Part shown: piece after piece, positions 56,569 to 64,000 of the stretch
Position numbering within the stretch: position 1 is the first letter of the stretch
How the letters are laid out: each line of letters opens with the position of its first letter
Made by a program: the position numbers and the translations under genes
Source of the DNA: Symsagittifera roscoffensis
Taxonomy: Eukaryota; Xenacoelomorpha; Acoela; Convolutidae
Assembly: GCF_963678635.1 (NCBI RefSeq)
Contig: NC_087064.1
Location: forward strand, 22,246,509 to 22,310,508
Direction of reading: 5' to 3'
Length of the DNA: 64,000 bases
The notes under the pieces: generated by a model
The model's database searches: none
What the model was told of the DNA's origin: nothing
The model's input: only the letters and a program-made list of their open reading frames with translations

Positions 56569-58437
56569 ATTGTCCACTGTTTCTTCTCTCCGAAGTATGG
56601 TTAGTTCCGGTGCCTCTTGACCTTTCCCTTGGATCACGGGCTTGTCATCTGATAGTTTCTCAAGCAACCTCATTAAGTCTTCATCTATTCGGACCGTTCC
56701 CTCCTCTACCTGGATGAGATCATAACCTTTTGCCTTGAGCGTTTCCCTCACGATCTTGGACTTGAGCATTATTCCTATCGGAATCCCTCTGCTTTTCTTC
56801 AAGATGGTTTTTTCAAGAGGCTCTTTCGGCAATTCGGGATGATCTTCAATCGGTTTGCCTGATTTGTCCAGCCATCTCGTGAGTGGAAGACTGTCGTACG
56901 TTTCTTTGTCCATGAAGGAGAAGCCATCTTTGATCTCAGGTCTGTCCGCCTCTCTTTGTTCTTGCCTCTCGTAGAACTCCGTCTTCTTACTCAAGCTGTC
57001 AGCATTTTGATGTTTATCTCGTGTTCTGTGCTCAATTATCATGTTGTATCCGTCCAAGCGAACTATCCACCTCCCAATATAGCTCTGGTCCATTGAGTAC
57101 GTTTTCAGCCAGCTTAGTGCTCGGTTGTCGACTCGCAGCTTGAAGGGCTCACTGCCTAGGTATGCTCTGTATTTTTCGACAAAGGTGACCACCGCAAACA
57201 TCTCTGCTTTTGGTGCTCCGTACTTCATTTCTGTGTCACTTAGGACCTTGCTCCCGTATGCTATTGGTCTCAAGACTGTCTTCCCATTCCATTCTTGTTC
57301 TTGATGGAGAATCCCAGAAATAGCGACTACCGACGCATCCGTGTCTAGCACGTACATCCCCTTCTCAGTCGGCATACCCAGTACTGGTGCCTCACACAGC
57401 TCTTTCTTTATTCTCTGGAATGACTCTTCTGCCGCGTTGTTCCACGTGAACTTCTTGCCTTTATGTCTCCTTAATTGTTGCATCGGGTATACCTTGTCCG
57501 CATAGCCCTTGATGAATTCTCTATAATAGTTGGCGAAACCCAGGAAGCTCATCAGCTGGTGCTCCGTCTTCGGTGATTTCCAGGTTAGGACTGCTTCCAC
57601 GGCGTCTGGATCAGGTCTGATACCGTGCTTATCTACCATCCTGCCCAAGTATTTAATCGAGTCCTTGAGTATCTCGCACTTTGATGGTTTACACTTCAGC
57701 CCCGATCTTTTCATGCACGCGAACACCTCGTCAAGCCTCTCAATGTGGTCTTCTTGTGTTGGCGTTGCTATTACCACGTCGTCCACGTAGCACATTACCA
57801 GGTTGCCGTACTTCTTCGTCACGCCTATCAACGCGTGTGCCATCAGCCGCTGAAACGTGGCTGTTGCATTGCAGAGTCCAAACGGCATCCGTTTCCATTG
57901 AAACAGACCCAACTCGCAGGCGAACCCTGTCTTGTCCCTGTCTTGCTTCCTTAATGGTACCTGCCAAAAGGCCGAGGTTACCTGCCAACTTAATGGTACC
58001 TGCCAACTTAATGGTACCTGCCAACTTAATGGTACCTGCCAACTTAATGGTACCTGCCAACTTCGAGAGGCTCTCATCAATTCTAGGTATGGGATAGGCA
58101 TCCTTCACCGTGACGGAGTTCAGGTATCGAAAGTCACAACAAAACCTTAACTGGTCGCCTTTCTTTTTGGCCAGCACTACTCCACACGCCCACGGTGACT
58201 TGGATGGTTCTATCATGTCATACTCTAGTAACGTTTCGATTTCTTTTCTACACGCGTCCGATTTGTGTGGGGTCATGCGCCTCGCCCCCTCCCTGTGTGG
58301 TACCGCGTTTTCCTCAAGTTCTATTTCATGTTCAACAAAATTACAACACCCGATATCCGCATTATGCCTTGAAAAAACCTCCTCGTTCCGCTCTAGTACG
58401 TCCTTGATAGCTTCGAGCTGTTCATCTTTCAGTTTGC
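56542..58437 (-). pseudogene. Ty3/gypsy RT-RNase H, duplication copy 2
   Basis: Same layout and landmarks as copy 1, with the same missing motif A and the same frame switch at the minisatellite (four full units instead of five). It ends at the duplication joint, where the frame runs into a short unrelated tail (NRKLEDEKL) and stops. A one-base frame break at 58440 separates it from the protease segment upstream; that break is also in copy 1. Confidence 0.9.
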
Positions 58438-58888
58438 CCCTTAATGTTCAATCTCCGGCAGAACCGGTTTATCAGTTTGCATCTCATCTAGTGTGGGTCG
58501 CTCTGGAAAGTTCGAACAGCTCGAAAGCCCATCGTCCGTTTCTGACTTAAGTGATTTGATAAGACCTGAAGAATCTTTTATTCTCTGCAATCGTCTCAAG
58601 ATACAAAGTTTGTCCCTGTGATTGGGACAATTAACAACTTCATTTTGTTTTGAGTTTTCAATTGTTTCGTATCGAGTTTTAACTGGTAAAGCATATCCCA
58701 GCTTCCTCCCTCTCTGTATCGTGATCGGTATATCAAGGGTATTCAACAAGACACTGACGCAGAGGCCGCTCTTCGTTATCGAAAATGATCTTCCTAAAAC
58801 AGCATCGCTTTGACTATTAGGATTTGGAACTATACACACTTGCTTGTTATCGCTTAGTTCATTATAATTTTTCATCCTCAAGCTTACG
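56569..58888 (-). repeat. 2.3 kb internal tandem duplication, copy 2
   Basis: Partner of 54231-56568. Its right side continues without a break into the protease region at 58889, so copy 2 retains the original junction with protease and copy 1 the original junction with integrase. Confidence 0.93.
57958..58067 (-). repeat. 18-bp minisatellite inside RT, copy 2
   Basis: Same ttggcaggtaccattaag unit as in copy 1, with one unit fewer. Confidence 0.93.
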
Positions 58889-59097
58889 ATTGCCGCTTCA
58901 TTAGCTTTTAGCCTCACTCTCCTACTCAAGAATACCGGTGCTTTGTTTTCATTTGCCATTATTAAATTTACCGGTTTGATTGCGTACCTCCTATCCGGGT
59001 TCCGTATCCTGAACATTGCATTATTTAGATCAATCGCTACATCAAAGTTCCTGATGAAGTCTCTGCCTAAAATAAATTGGTCAGACTCATCTAGGTT
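58441..59097 (-). CDS. Post-protease segment of pol
   Basis: Follows the protease ORF in the same frame after one TAA (59100-59098). It begins with NLDESDQFILGRDFIRNFDV, the ILGRDF motif typical of the end of Ty3/gypsy proteases, then continues through a beta-rich linker to the frame break before RT. So protease and linker were one protein, split by this single stop. Confidence 0.8.
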   Translation of the reverse strand, partial: NLDESDQFILGRDFIRNFDVAIDLNNAMFRIRNPDRRYAIKPVNLIMANENKAPVFLSRRVRLKANEAAIVSLRMKNYNELSDNKQVCIVPNPNSQSDAVLGRSFSITKSGLCVSVLLNTLDIPITIQRGRKLGYALPVKTRYETIENSKQNEVVNCPNHRDKLCILRRLQRIKDSSGLIKSLKSETDDGLSSCSNFPERPTLDEMQTDKPVLPEIEH

Positions 59098-60233
59098 TTA
59101 CACTACAAGAAAACTCATCCACAGGTTACGTTCCCCCAGATTGAGCGCTATTATCGGCGTTCTGCCCAACACGCGCAGGGCCCCTTTGTTCGCAGCCGAC
59201 AACCGTATTCTCGAATCTATCAAGTCATCTTTGTTGAAGCCGATTCGTTCCCAATCTTCGATTGGTACGAAACTCAAGACCGCTCCCGTGTCAAGTAATC
59301 CACGCAACTGAGTCTTTTTGCCATTTATGTCTAGCACGTGCCCTGTCACGTCTGCTTCCGTCCCGATGTGCATTGCATCTTCTTCAAGCATGGCACAGTG
59401 TCCGATCGATCTTACTTTCAACTCTTCTTTCCCTACATAGATTTGTCCAATTAGGTCTTCGTCGCATGTTATCATCGTCTTGGTATAGATGTTGATTCCA
59501 TCTATATTTAGCATCACCTCGTGTGGACCATAAGCTTCAGTGTACCTATTATCAACACGTACCGACTTGCTGCCCCCTCTCGTGAGTAGTGCTCTGAGCG
59601 CTCTAGAAGTCGTTTGTGGACTTATTCCACTCAAGTAGTCTGCATACACGTCAATGTGCATTATCGTCTGGTCGCTCGGCTCGCTCAAGTTTCTGGTTAC
59701 CTCGTGGCCGCCCACTGTGATTATCGACATTATTCTTGCTCCGATTTTCGATATTCCAAAAGGTTTACCTGTCACCATTTTCACGGTGTTACAATTCCCG
59801 GTCTTTGTTGAGCCCGTTCTAGCCTCTGTTATTGAGTTCGATCCGGTTAATGCTTCGTTAAAATTCTGTCTTTCGATCTCCAACTTTAGTCGTTGCTCTA
59901 TTTCTTTCGCAGCCAGATCTTGTTTCACTTTGGCAATTGCTTCCGTGGCCGCTTTCTCATAATTTATCTCTAGAGAGCTTCCGACCGCGGACTCTAACGC
60001 ACCGCTAACATGTGTAACAGCTTTCACTGTCTTCGTCGGCAATTCGGTGTTTGGTGCTCCTAAGTTCCTAGATTCAAACTCGTTTTGCCTGTTCCGCTGA
60101 TTCTGCACCGCCGCTAATGCCAACTTATGTTTGGGGTGATTCTGGTCCTTGACCGCTTCCCAGAACAAGGGACAATCCATTCTGAAGTGCCCCTCCTGGT
60201 TACAGAAGAAGCATCTGGCGCCTATCTTGATGA
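59098..60233 (-). CDS. Gag C-terminus and aspartic protease
   Basis: ORF with ATG at 60180, open a few codons upstream; there a CX2CX4HX4C zinc knuckle (CFFCNQEGHFRMDC) spans the ATG, so the true reading starts farther upstream after a frame change. A Gln/Asn/Lys-rich helical part follows, then the retropepsin-like domain with active site LLDTGAVLSFV near residue 290 and the later hydrophobic strand IIALNLG. It ends at TAA 59098. Confidence 0.85.
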
Positions 60234-60509
60234 TTAAGCATTATAGTACTCGTGTTCCTCCATCTGACTCATATCCTCCTCATCCGGTGCATAACCTAGG
60301 CTCTTCATGCCTTGTTTGTACGTTGTGCAGTCAGCCACATGATGATCCGCTGACCCGCAGTTCGCGCATGATCTGCGCTTGTCCTTATCATCTCTAGGTT
60401 TGTACCATGATGACCTGTGGGGTTGGCTTCCCCCTTGCGTGTTCCTGTTTTCAGAATATGAGTACTTCTTAGGTTTCATCAGCATGTATTCTCTTGATTT
60501 CTGTCTCAT
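60234..60509 (-). CDS. Gag nucleocapsid segment
   Basis: 91 codons whose ATG directly follows the TAA that ends the capsid section (TAA-ATG), in the same frame. It is basic at the N-terminus, followed by one zinc knuckle CANCGSADHHVADC (CX2CX4HX4C), then an acidic tail. It ends in TAA, and the next zinc knuckle lies in another frame, so a small indel separates them. Confidence 0.8.
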   Translation of the reverse strand: MRQKSREYMLMKPKKYSYSENRNTQGGSQPHRSSWYKPRDDKDKRRSCANCGSADHHVADCTTYKQGMKSLGYAPDEEDMSQMEEHEYYNA

Positions 60510-61820
60510 TTATTCTGGGGTGGGTGCGCTGTCCTTCGACAATGTGTAGTATGTTGCTAACATTGTCCTTAAGTCATCACTTTTCACCCCATCAATGAAC
60601 TTCGAGGCAATGCTAAAGTTCCGTCTGTTTGTCGACTCCTCTGGGTCACTCCTCCTTCTCAAGCTCTCGAGGTCATCTAGGAACCGATCTATTGACTCGT
60701 CGTCCCTCTGCCTTCTCTTTTCAAATCGCATCATCGCTTGGTGACCCTTCATTCCTGACCCGAATCGATTCAGCAATATCTCGAAGATCTTGTCCGCGGT
60801 GTCGCGTTCTTCCTCCTTCTTTGCGACCACGCATTTTAATGCCGTTCCTTCAAAGTTGCTCAGTATGGCTGTACATGCTTGTCTTTCGTCACTCAAGTTA
60901 TCTTGCTCTAGATGTAATCTCATCACTTCCACCCAAGTGTCAATGCATCCATCGGAGTCGTCTTTGAATTCTTTTGGCTTCTTGAATGTCTTTCTTGATT
61001 TTCCCTCTCTCCTGTCGCTCGAGTCAGTGTTCCTCGTGGCGAAGGCCTCTAGAGTCCTGTTCATCATCTCCCAAGTGCTGGCCCATGTCATAGCATCCGG
61101 TCCTGTGTTGCTGTTAGCTGTTGAATCTCCCGGACCAGTCGTTGTATTCGACGTTCCATTCTTCATTATTGTTTTCGCAGCTGTTGGTGCTATGCTTATC
61201 GCATCCCTGGTTATGGGCAACGGTGTCGATTGCCGTTTCTTCCTTTGTGGTTCTACAAAGTCAACTCTGGTGCCTTGCGTACGATCCGCTGCCGGTCTTT
61301 CTTGTGGAGTAGAACCTCTCAAGATTGCATCCAACTTCGCCTGTATTGCACACGAACTCTCGGCCTGACTCTTGCTCATTGTGTCCATTCTCCTTTCCAG
61401 GCTTCCTAATTGGCTGTTGACATCATCATATCGGTTCTTCAACTGTTGCATGTCTGTTTTGATGTTCTTTTCTCGTTCTTCATTGGTGGCTTCTACCTTA
61501 TCTGACATTTCCTTGAGTCTCTCATCTGTTGCCTTAGCTAGGTTAAAATAACTGTCTAGATACTCGTGCTTGTTGTATCTTATCTCCTTTTTTATCACCT
61601 CTCTGTCTTCTTCACTGTGCTTAAGTCTTTTGTCAATCTGATTTAATTTCGCCAACAAGTCACCCAGCTCAATGGTAGTCTCTTCATGGTCAGCCGTCGG
61701 TCTCTCTTCGGCCGTAGCCTCTGCTTTAGCTTGTTCCTCTCTTGGATTGGCTTCTGACGTCTTCGTGCTCACTGTCCCAAATGTTCGTGCTCTTTCTGCT
61801 TTTGGTTCTTCAGTCACGTT
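60510..61820 (-). CDS. Gag capsid-like section
   Basis: 436 codons between in-frame TAA 61823-61821 and TAA 60512-60510; the first codons are AAC GTG, so it has no ATG at its start. The N-terminal half is Glu/Lys-rich coiled coil (LAKLNQIDKRLKHSEEDREV). Residues about 285-430 match the retrotransposon Gag capsid pattern: DTWVEVMRLHLEQ, a middle helix region, FEILLNRFG, then DESIDRFLDDLESL and FIDGVKSDDLRTML. Reads through from the next section upstream. Confidence 0.82.
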   Translation of the reverse strand, partial: NVTEEPKAERARTFGTVSTKTSEANPREEQAKAEATAEERPTADHEETTIELGDLLAKLNQIDKRLKHSEEDREVIKKEIRYNKHEYLDSYFNLAKATDERLKEMSDKVEATNEEREKNIKTDMQQLKNRYDDVNSQLGSLERRMDTMSKSQAESSCAIQAKLDAILRGSTPQERPAADRTQGTRVDFVEPQRKKRQSTPLPITRDAISIAPTAAKTIMKNGTSNTTTGPGDSTANSNTGPDAMTWASTWEMMNRTLEAFATRNTDSSDRREGKSRKTFKKPKEFKDDSDGCIDTWVEVMRLHLEQDNLSDERQACTAILSNFEGTALKCVVAKKEEERDTADKIFEILLNRFGSGMKGHQAMMRFEKRRQRDDESIDRFLDDLESLRRRSDPEESTNRRNFSIASKFIDGVKSDDLRTMLATYYTLSKDSAPTPE

Positions 61821-62258
61821 TTATTTCGTTTTTATTCCTAACATTATTCCCAATTTTTCCGTAAAAGATGTCCTCTTTACTTGAGAGTCTTCTTTCACCG
61901 TTTCTTCGGTGTTGCCTATTGCATCTTCCGCGTCATCTATCGGTGAGAACTCTATGGGTTTCTGGTTTGGTTCTTCTGCATTGGGCATCGGAGTTGACTC
62001 TGTCGCCATCTTCCCTGTTTCATCCACACTTTGATCGGGTGTCTCTAGATCAATCTCGATGGTGGGATCCACTCGCTCCCCTTCCGTGCCCTCTTTCGCC
62101 CTGTTCTCCGCTGTACTCCTTGTGCTGACCATGTTAACTGAAAAGTTCTTCTTTGTTATCTTTGGGCCCGTTGATGTCGTTCCGCGCAGCGATGAATTAT
62201 ATTTCGTGTTTGATCCACTTGACCTTTTTTCGAGCACCGGTACCCTACTCCGCCTCAT
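61821..62258 (-). CDS. Gag N-terminal section and start of the element's coding region
   Basis: 145 codons from ATG 62258 (context AATAATGAGG) to TAA. Basic and Ser/Thr-rich at first, then acidic (SPIDDAEDAIGNTEETV). It lies in the same frame as the capsid section. No other ORF precedes it before the leader minisatellite, so this is the likely gag start. Confidence 0.7.
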   Translation of the reverse strand: MRRSRVPVLEKRSSGSNTKYNSSLRGTTSTGPKITKKNFSVNMVSTRSTAENRAKEGTEGERVDPTIEIDLETPDQSVDETGKMATESTPMPNAEEPNQKPIEFSPIDDAEDAIGNTEETVKEDSQVKRTSFTEKLGIMLGIKTK

Positions 62259-62552
62259 TATTTCTATTTACAACTGCTTTTATTTACAATTTTTTTATAT
62301 ACACGATTCTATTCTAAGAGTAAAAAAAATAATAAAAAAATTTTTGTGGTAACAAATTTTGTACAGCGTGTTAAAAACCTTGTTCCAGTTCTCTTTCTAA
62401 AACCTTTGAAAAATTTCCCTTAATGTGGTCTCAACCGTACCTATTTCGATTTGTCTTATTCTGTCTTAAGACACACTTGTTGTAATTTTACTTCAATTTT
62501 TATACCGTCCCAAGACTGTTCGTCACTATCACAGTACTCTCCGCTAGTGTCC
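62259..62552. other. Leader between gag and minisatellite
   Basis: AT-rich 290 bp upstream of gag on the minus strand. The expected primer-binding site was not recognised: I saw no clear 18-base tRNA 3'-end complement. Confidence 0.4.
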
Positions 62553-63275
62553 TAAGACCCTTGTACCAAGGCCACTGTCCCAAGACTACTGTCCCAAGAC
62601 TAGTGTCCCAGTCCCAAGGCTAGTGTCCCAAGACTACTGTCCCAAGACTAGTGTCCCAAGGCTAGTGTCCCAAGACTACTGTCCCAAGACTACTGTCCCA
62701 AGACTAGTGTCCCAAGGGTAGTGTCCCAAGACTACTGTCCCAAGACTAGTGTCCCAAGGCCAGTGTCCCAAGACTACCGTCCCAAGACCAGTGTCCCAAG
62801 ACCAGTGTCCCAAGGCTAGTGTCCCAAGACTACTGTCCCAAGATCAGTGTCCCAAGACTAGTGTCCCAAGACCCTTGTCCCAAGACCACTGTCCCAAGAC
62901 CCTGTCCCAAGACCCTTGTCCCAAGACCACTGTCCCAAGACCCTGTCCCAATACCACTGTCCCAAGACCCTTGTCCCAAGACCCTGTCCCAAGACCACTG
63001 TCCCAAGACCCTTGTCCCAAGACCCTGTCCCAAGACCCTGTCCCAAGACCCTTGTCCCAAGACCCTTGTCCCAAGACCACTGTCCCAAGACCCTGTCCCA
63101 AGACCACTGTCCCAAGACCCTGTCCCAAGACCACTGTCCCAAGACCCTGTCCACTGTCCTCGAGACTGTATCAAGACTGTTCTGGTCCAACACTGTCCCA
63201 GTACCGCACTGTCCCGAGACTGTCCCCAGACTGCTCTGTCCCAAGACTTCTTCGGTACTGTCCCAAGACTCGTCA
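62553..63275 (-). repeat. Minisatellite with G-runs upstream of gag
   Basis: About 50 units of 11-15 bases around ctgtcccaagac (plus strand), often with one or two extra C or CCA. On the element's sense strand this gives repeated GGGACAGGGTCTTGGGAC, which fits the G3-N(1-7) pattern for G-quadruplex. ORFs exist in all frames because the unit has no stop, so they are not genes. Confidence 0.95.
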
Positions 63276-63758
63276 CGGAGTGTCTTCCTCGTTGTAGGGT
63301 CTTCTTGATTCACAGTACCTTGTACCACCACTCAAGCTCTAGTAAAATTCTCCCAAAAACCCGCTCTTAAAAGCCAAATGCTGACCCCCCTCTTCTTTTT
63401 GGTTATTTCTATTTCAATGTAGGTGCGCAGGTATCTTGTGATCACCTGTTCGTATAAAACCAAACACAAATCCTCACCAAAATGCAACAAAATCTAAGTA
63501 AGAAAAATAATAAAACAGAAAAATGAGCCCTCCTGAAATTCAGAGGTGACCAATGTCTACCTCTCGTCCAAAAAAAATGTCTGGTACCTAATTGCCATGC
63601 GTTTTCCTCCCCCCAATAGTAATCTTATGGGGTATCACAAAAACTATTTATATTCGGTCCCCCTACCAAACCGACCAGCGTACCAATCTTAACTCGAGTT
63701 AAATTTTGGATATCCACCTATTATTACCAACGCGTGTTATGGCTACTGTAACTAAATC
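63276..63758. other. Non-coding junction left of the RT fragment
   Basis: On the minus strand, TGTGATACCCC at about 63640 and purine-rich runs at 63389-63404 resemble LTR-edge features, but no matching copy was found at the left end of the element. It may contain an LTR shared with a neighbouring copy. Confidence 0.35.
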
Positions 63759-64000
63759 AATCGAGTCCTTGAGTATCTCGCACTTTGATGGTTTACACTT
63801 CAGCCCCGATCTTTTCATGCACGCGAACACCTCGTCAAGCCTCTCAATGTGGTCTTCTAGTGTTGGCGTTGCTATTACCACGTCGTCCACGTAGCACATT
63901 ACCAGGTTGCCGTACTTCTTCGTCACGCCTATCAACGCGTGTGCCATCAGCCGCTGAAACGTGGCTGTTGCATTGCAGAGTCCAAACGGCATCCGTTTCG
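63759..64000 (-). pseudogene. Third RT fragment, cut by the window edge
   Basis: Matches 55317-55558 closely, with MPFGLCNATATFQRLM and CYVDDVV. It shares with copy 1, against copy 2, the bases in cgtttcg and cttctagtg. Similarity begins abruptly at aatcgagtcc; on the other side lies unrelated sequence, so the fragment is truncated at its 3' side. It continues beyond the window. Confidence 0.88.

Noticed and set aside
62749-63370. Six long ORFs on both strands (for example 182 and 157 codons) with SQDPCPKT- and GLGTVVLGQ-type repeats
   Set aside because: They are translations of the minisatellite, which lacks stops in every frame. The mixed unit lengths show no selection for a frame.

Overview
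The window is animal (metazoan) nuclear DNA. Three host-type genes are readable: a GRIP-domain golgin of the golgin-245/GOLGA4 type (18143-23959), an otopetrin-like multipass membrane protein (35373-37826) and a COA4-like twin CX9C mitochondrial protein (38170-38379). All three are on the minus strand and all are uninterrupted ORFs, so introns are scarce here. They use the standard code, including a 1,938-codon ORF with no internal stop. I cannot name the species; the density of transposable elements points to an invertebrate with a repeat-rich genome.

Layout. 1-4110: AT-rich repeat field with a 0.88 kb direct duplication, followed by a 17-bp minisatellite. 4711-15853: a direct tandem duplication of a 5.56 kb unit. 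Each unit carries an orphan gene whose N-terminal part resembles the end of a superfamily 1 helicase; it is intact in the left copy and frameshifted in the right copy. Each unit also has a tRNA-derived promoter-like sequence. 15854-18142: no convincing gene. 18143-23959: golgin. 24000-32500: AT-rich non-coding DNA with a terminal-inverted-repeat element, a foldback element, a tRNA-like sequence and three diverged copies of a 1.1-1.3 kb repeat. 32530-34755: decayed BEL/Pao retrotransposon pol. 35373-38379: otopetrin-like gene and COA4. 39240-40315: a pol fragment of a Ty3/gypsy relative whose right end is inverted.

About 41.7-63.3 kb is dominated by one very large Ty3/gypsy-type retroelement read right to left. 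Its order is a G-rich minisatellite leader, gag, protease, reverse transcriptase/RNase H, integrase, and then an 8.46 kb accessory coding block in the position where env would lie. Gag-pol is broken by in-frame TAA codons and frameshifts, and by a 2.3 kb internal tandem duplication. In both RT copies a short minisatellite occupies the place of RT motif A. A third RT fragment starts at 63759 and runs off the right edge.

The most interesting material is in this element. (i) The integrase protein carries a C-terminal extension that ends in an OARD1/Poa1-like macrodomain. (ii) The accessory block (50562 down to 42100) is one continuous reading frame of about 2,820 codons, interrupted only by three TAG codons and closed by TAA. 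(iii) Its second section has a complete SGNH-hydrolase set (S, G, N, D, H) followed by a second, altered SGNH-like domain. The catalytic GDS block has no ATG between it and the preceding TAG, so it can be made from the standard start only by readthrough (or the TAG is a mutation). (iv) The hexamer CTTGAG (sense strand) recurs through the element in more than one frame and also in spacers. I found no matching LTR pair by eye.
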